A stretch of DNA of 44,017 bases from an uncultured Clostridia bacterium (GTDB lineage: Bacteria; Bacillota; Clostridia; TANB77; CAG-508): assembly GCA_934148985.1 (NCBI GenBank), contig CAKPDO010000008.1, forward strand, positions 1-44,017, read 5' to 3'. The notes under the pieces were generated by a model that was not told where the DNA came from, searched no databases, and worked only from the letters and a program-made list of their open reading frames with translations. How positions within the stretch are numbered: position 1 is the first letter of the stretch; the number at the start of each line of letters is the position of its first letter. A program made the translations under genes and the position numbers. Of this stretch, positions 41,218 to 44,017 are shown piece by piece.

Positions 41218-42777
41218 ATGAGTAAAAAACAAAAGATTATTTTAGCCATATTTTTTATAATTTTGTTTTTATTGTTACTTTTTTCAGTATTTTTTTCGCT
41301 TATTAATATAAACAATACTAACATATTAAAAGGTATTTCGGTAAATGGTATAGATATATCCAATATGACAAAAGATGAAGCATTTTCTACTATTTCTGAT
41401 TACATTGAAAAGAAAAAGAACAGCAATCTTATTTTAGAATATCCACCAGAATTTGAAAATACAACTATAACTTTTGATTATTTAAATATAAATTATGATA
41501 TAACATCTTGTATAAATCAGGCATACAATATCGGTCGTTCTGGTAATATTTTTAAAAATAATTTTGAAATATTAAATTTGCTAATACATAAAAAAGACAT
41601 AAAAATAGATTTTTCTTTTGATGAAAATGCCATGAAAACACTATCAAATGATTTATCTTCAAACTTAGAAAATAAAGTTATACAAAGTAGTTATTATATA
41701 GAAAATAATAATCTTATAATTACAAAAGGTCATCCTGGAGATATAATAGACGAAGAAGATTTTTCTAAAAAAATACAACATACATTAGAGGATATTTCTT
41801 CAAGTTCAAATTTTATTGAGCTTACCATAAAAAATACCGTTCCAAAAAACATTGATATTGAGGAAATTTATAACGAAATTCATAAAGATGTAAAAGATGC
41901 ATATTATGAAGAAAATCCTTTTAAAGTTTATCCAGAAACAATTGGCATTTCATTTGATATTGAAAAAGCCAAATCTTTACTAGAAGAAAATCAAGATGAA
42001 TATGTTATAAATTTAGAATACACATATCCCAAAATTACCATTAATGATTTAAATGTAAATATTTTCAGAGATAAATTATCTGTATTTACTACATATTACA
42101 ATACATCTAATAAAGATAGAGCTACCAATCTTGAATTAGCTGCTCAAAAAATAAATGGAACTATATTGGCTCCTGGTGAAGAGTTTTCATATAATTTGAT
42201 TGTTGGTGCTAGAACAATTGAAGCCGGATATAAAGAAGCTAAAATTTATTCTAATGGTAAAGTTATAGATGGTGTTGGAGGTGGAATTTGCCAACTTTCG
42301 TCAACACTATATAATTCTGCATTTTTGGCTAATCTTGAAATAACAGAACGATATAATCACCAATTTTTGACTTCTTATGTTGATGAAGGTAAAGATGCAA
42401 CTGTAGTTTATGGTGTTAAAGATTTAAAATTTAAGAATAATAGAACTTTTCCTATAAAAATCGAAACTAAAGTTAGTAGTGGCGTTGTTTCTTGCTTTAT
42501 TTACGGTTTAAAGGAAGAAACCGAATATGATGTTAGCTTTAATGTTGAAACAGTTTCTGCCGTAGATGTTCCGATAAAGTATGAATATGATTCTTCTTTG
42601 AATTTAGGTGAACAGGTCGTTAAACAAAGTGGTTCAAATGGCATGACTGTTAATGTTTATAAGGTTTTAAAGTTGGATGGCAAAATTGTTTCTAAGACTT
42701 TTTTGTATCAGGATGTGTATAAACCTTTGGAAAGAATTGTTTTGAGTGGTAACAAGAATAATGAAGAAAATCAATAA
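41218..42777 (+). CDS. VanW-family exported wall-associated protein
   Basis: A 519-residue protein with one N-terminal membrane segment (about 7-29). An extracytoplasmic region with two putative peptidoglycan-binding repeats follows (about 40-290, e.g. VNGIDISNMTKDEAFSTI). The VanW domain comes next, with LAPGEEFSYN, DGVGGGICQLSSTLYNSAF and the RYNHQF motif, and a G5-like tail. VanW proteins occur with vancomycin-type wall changes but are widespread in clostridia; their activity is not established. ATG 41218 follows AGAGG; the 11-codon upstream extension lacks a ribosome site. Confidence 0.9.
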   Translation: MSKKQKIILAIFFIILFLLLLFSVFFSLININNTNILKGISVNGIDISNMTKDEAFSTISDYIEKKKNSNLILEYPPEFENTTITFDYLNINYDITSCINQAYNIGRSGNIFKNNFEILNLLIHKKDIKIDFSFDENAMKTLSNDLSSNLENKVIQSSYYIENNNLIITKGHPGDIIDEEDFSKKIQHTLEDISSSSNFIELTIKNTVPKNIDIEEIYNEIHKDVKDAYYEENPFKVYPETIGISFDIEKAKSLLEENQDEYVINLEYTYPKITINDLNVNIFRDKLSVFTTYYNTSNKDRATNLELAAQKINGTILAPGEEFSYNLIVGARTIEAGYKEAKIYSNGKVIDGVGGGICQLSSTLYNSAFLANLEITERYNHQFLTSYVDEGKDATVVYGVKDLKFKNNRTFPIKIETKVSSGVVSCFIYGLKEETEYDVSFNVETVSAVDVPIKYEYDSSLNLGEQVVKQSGSNGMTVNVYKVLKLDGKIVSKTFLYQDVYKPLERIVLSGNKNNEENQ

Positions 42778-42806
42778 AATTGAGAGTAGTGATTGCAATT
42801 TTATTG
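42772..42806. terminator. Bidirectional terminator overlapping two stop codons
   Basis: An 11-bp perfect hairpin (42772-42782 / 42796-42806) between the convergent VanW and OB-fold-like genes. Confidence 0.65.
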
Positions 42807-43076
42807 GTTTTCTTCTTTCCTATATTCAAAAATTTCAATTTCACATTTCTGAGTCAATCTTCCACACACATAAATAACATCTCCCACTTTTAAATCTTTG
42901 TAACTGAAATCTGCAATGTCATTATATGTTTTAACATTTATAATAGACCCGTTATCCAATAAAACCTTAAAATAACATATACTATTATGTCCATTTGCTA
43001 AACTAAATTCATTTTTCATAACGAATTTAAAATTAGTATTACTTATAATCTTTCCCCTAAAAAAACATATATTCAC
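42801..43076 (-). CDS. Small OB-fold-like protein, unknown
   Basis: A 91-residue protein. The pattern FRGKIISN, ICYFKVLLDNGSIINV, NDIADFSYKDLKVGDVIYV and GRLTQKCEIEIFEY is that of a five-stranded OB fold, as in single-strand-binding proteins, but I cannot place the family. I choose the GTG at 43076 because AAGGAG lies 10 nt upstream; the frame stays open further. It lies just downstream of the retroelement and may not be related to it. Confidence 0.55.
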   Translation of the reverse strand: MNICFFRGKIISNTNFKFVMKNEFSLANGHNSICYFKVLLDNGSIINVKTYNDIADFSYKDLKVGDVIYVCGRLTQKCEIEIFEYRKEENQ

Positions 43077-43246
43077 TAAAATTACTCTCCTTTTTATAAT
43101 ATTTACAAAACACATATATTCAAAAATACTATTTACTAATACATATTTTGCTGATTCATTTTTACCATAACCGGAAGGAACAAATCTCTTTAATACTAAT
43201 ACCTTTGCTGTATATATTCCGTAAAATATATAATCCGAAAATTGTA

Positions 43247-43384
43247 TTAGAGTGTGGCACGAGAGGAATTGTTGGAATTCGCATTGTTCGGATTGTTGTT
43301 GTTGCGATTGCTTGGTGCATTGTTGTTGCCTGAATTACCTCCACGTTTAACTCGATTGTTGGTGTTGTTGGCCTTTCGATTCAT
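43247..43384 (-). other. Asn-codon-rich template-like repeat of a diversity-generating retroelement
   Basis: Just downstream of the reverse transcriptase stop, the minus strand reads MNRKANNTNNRVKRGG and then a run of NNN blocks (NRNNNNPNN, NSNN), ending RATL and stop. Of 45 codons 19 are Asn and 10 of these are AAC, which is rare in this genome. RGG followed by NNN clusters, with NRNNNNP in the middle and the segment ending at a stop codon, is the typical appearance of a DGR template, whose adenines are mutated during transfer to a target gene. No good ribosome site precedes the ATG, so it is probably not a gene. The variable target is not in this window. Confidence 0.6.
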
Positions 43385-43397
43385 CCCTGTACAAATT

Positions 43398-44017
43398 TTA
43401 ATCATTTTCTATATAAAATAATTTATTTATTAAATTGTAAGTATCTGCATATTTTATATATCCCATATGTCCTGCAAGATACTTTTTCGCATCTTTACTT
43501 GATATTTCTCCTTGATATACTTTATTTGTAATCATTTTAACTTTCTTTTTTAATTTTCTTTTTCCTTTATCTCTAAGTTTCATCCTGTATTCATTTATTT
43601 TGTATCCACAAAAATTTACACCTTGTTTGCCCTTAAATATCTGCGTTTTTTTGTTTAATTTTAGTTCCAAATTTTCTTGCAAAAATCTTGTAATTTCTTT
43701 TAACACATTTTTAGCCTCTTCTTTAGTTTTAACAATTATAACAGAATCATCTAGAGATACCTCGCATAATATTTTATATGTAATTTGTGTTTTATAAATT
43801 GGTCTTGTTCATTTAAATATATATTTCCAAACATTTGTGAAGTGTAATTTCCGTATTTCTAAACCTCTTTCTCTTTTTTGTGAAAATAAAATTTCATTTA
43901 TAAGCCATATTAATTTTTTATCTTTTATTTTCCTTTTTAAAATACTAAGCAAAATATTTTTATTAATACTATCAAAATATTTTGATACATCCATTTTTAA
44001 AACATAATATTCTGTCC
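43398..44017 (-). pseudogene. Reverse transcriptase (DGR type), 3' part, with two frame breaks
   Basis: Running in from the right edge, the frame gives TEYYVLKMDVSKYFDSINK and onward to QKRERGLEI, matching RT motifs 1-3. An extra C (complement of 43853, ATA CGG A) then breaks the frame; without it the protein continues GNYTSQMFGNIYLNEQDQ and on to YYARY. A second break of 2 nt (CTCT at 43756-43753) precedes the catalytic LDD of the YxDD box. The rest (SVIIVKTKEEAKNVL to FYIEND) is intact, including GVNFCGYKI. GNYTSQ and the KIKDKKLIWL stretch resemble DGR reverse transcriptases. Either the element is decaying or the sequence has errors. Confidence 0.8.

Noticed and set aside
40567..41232. 221-residue version of the starch-binding-like protein
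   Set aside because: The N-terminal 65 residues are low-complexity, precede the consensus promoter at 41075-41103 and overlap the divergent VanW gene start.
43162..43344. 60-residue leftward ORF with repeated Thr-Ile codons
   Set aside because: It is an alternative frame of the Asn-codon-rich template repeat, with no ribosome site.

Overview
This window comes from the chromosome of a very AT-rich, spore-forming Clostridia-type Bacillota, probably an uncultured gut lineage. The signs are A/T-rich codon use, strong AGGAGG ribosome sites, sigma-A promoters with 17-nt spacers, a T-box leader, an alpha/beta-type small acid-soluble spore protein, YpeB and a GerS-like protein. The conserved Bacillota order tadA - SRP RNA - dnaX - ybaB - recR is also present.

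Layout. 1-464 holds the start of a repetitive coiled-coil protein that runs off the left edge. 735-4146 holds thrS with its T-box, then prfA. 4186-7101 is an operon with an orphan VirD4-type coupling ATPase behind two unknown genes and a possible leader peptide. 7118-14550 holds a J-domain chaperone, a phosphodiester glycosidase-like exported protein, an LD-carboxypeptidase, pgeF and addB. 14699-16968 holds two exported or anchored proteins and an HD-GYP protein. 16972-21502 holds mazF, a GerS-like protein, a sortase, ddl, murF and a spore protein gene. 21616-24276 holds ypeB and an MGDG-synthase-type glycosyltransferase. 24310-30138 holds recR (frameshifted), ybaB, dnaX, SRP RNA, tadA and an ABC-F ATPase. 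30166-33130 holds an ECF sigma/anti-sigma pair and a CapA-family protein. 33130-38753 is one leftward unit: a small unknown ORF, a second VirD4/TraG-type ATPase, VirB2-, VirB6- and PrgI-like membrane proteins, then DnaD- and DnaC/DnaI-like proteins. 38835-39690 holds a DUF1858 protein and three tRNA genes. 39715-43076 holds an SDR reductase, a starch-binding-like protein, a VanW protein and an OB-fold-like protein. 43247-44017 holds the end of what looks like a diversity-generating retroelement (DGR): a broken reverse transcriptase followed by an Asn-codon-rich template-like repeat.

How the genes work together. Several sets are functional units: cell-wall precursor synthesis (murF, ddl), spore formation or germination (SASP, YpeB, GerS-like), replication and repair (dnaX, recR, ybaB, addB, DnaD/DnaC), and translation (thrS, prfA, tRNAs, tadA, SRP RNA). 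Common partners are not adjacent for several genes: addB without addA, mazF without mazE, ypeB without sleB, and two VirD4-type ATPases with no relaxase or VirB4 in view.

The most notable observation is a 243-nt ORF-less group I intron that splits tRNA-Thr(UGU) right after anticodon base 36. P1 (with the U-G splice-site pair), P3, P4, P7 and P8 can all be drawn. The second is that recR and the reverse transcriptase carry the same lesion, an extra C that turns ATA GGA into ATA CGG A, in a genome that otherwise almost never uses CGG. All calls come from reading the sequence; no database search was run.
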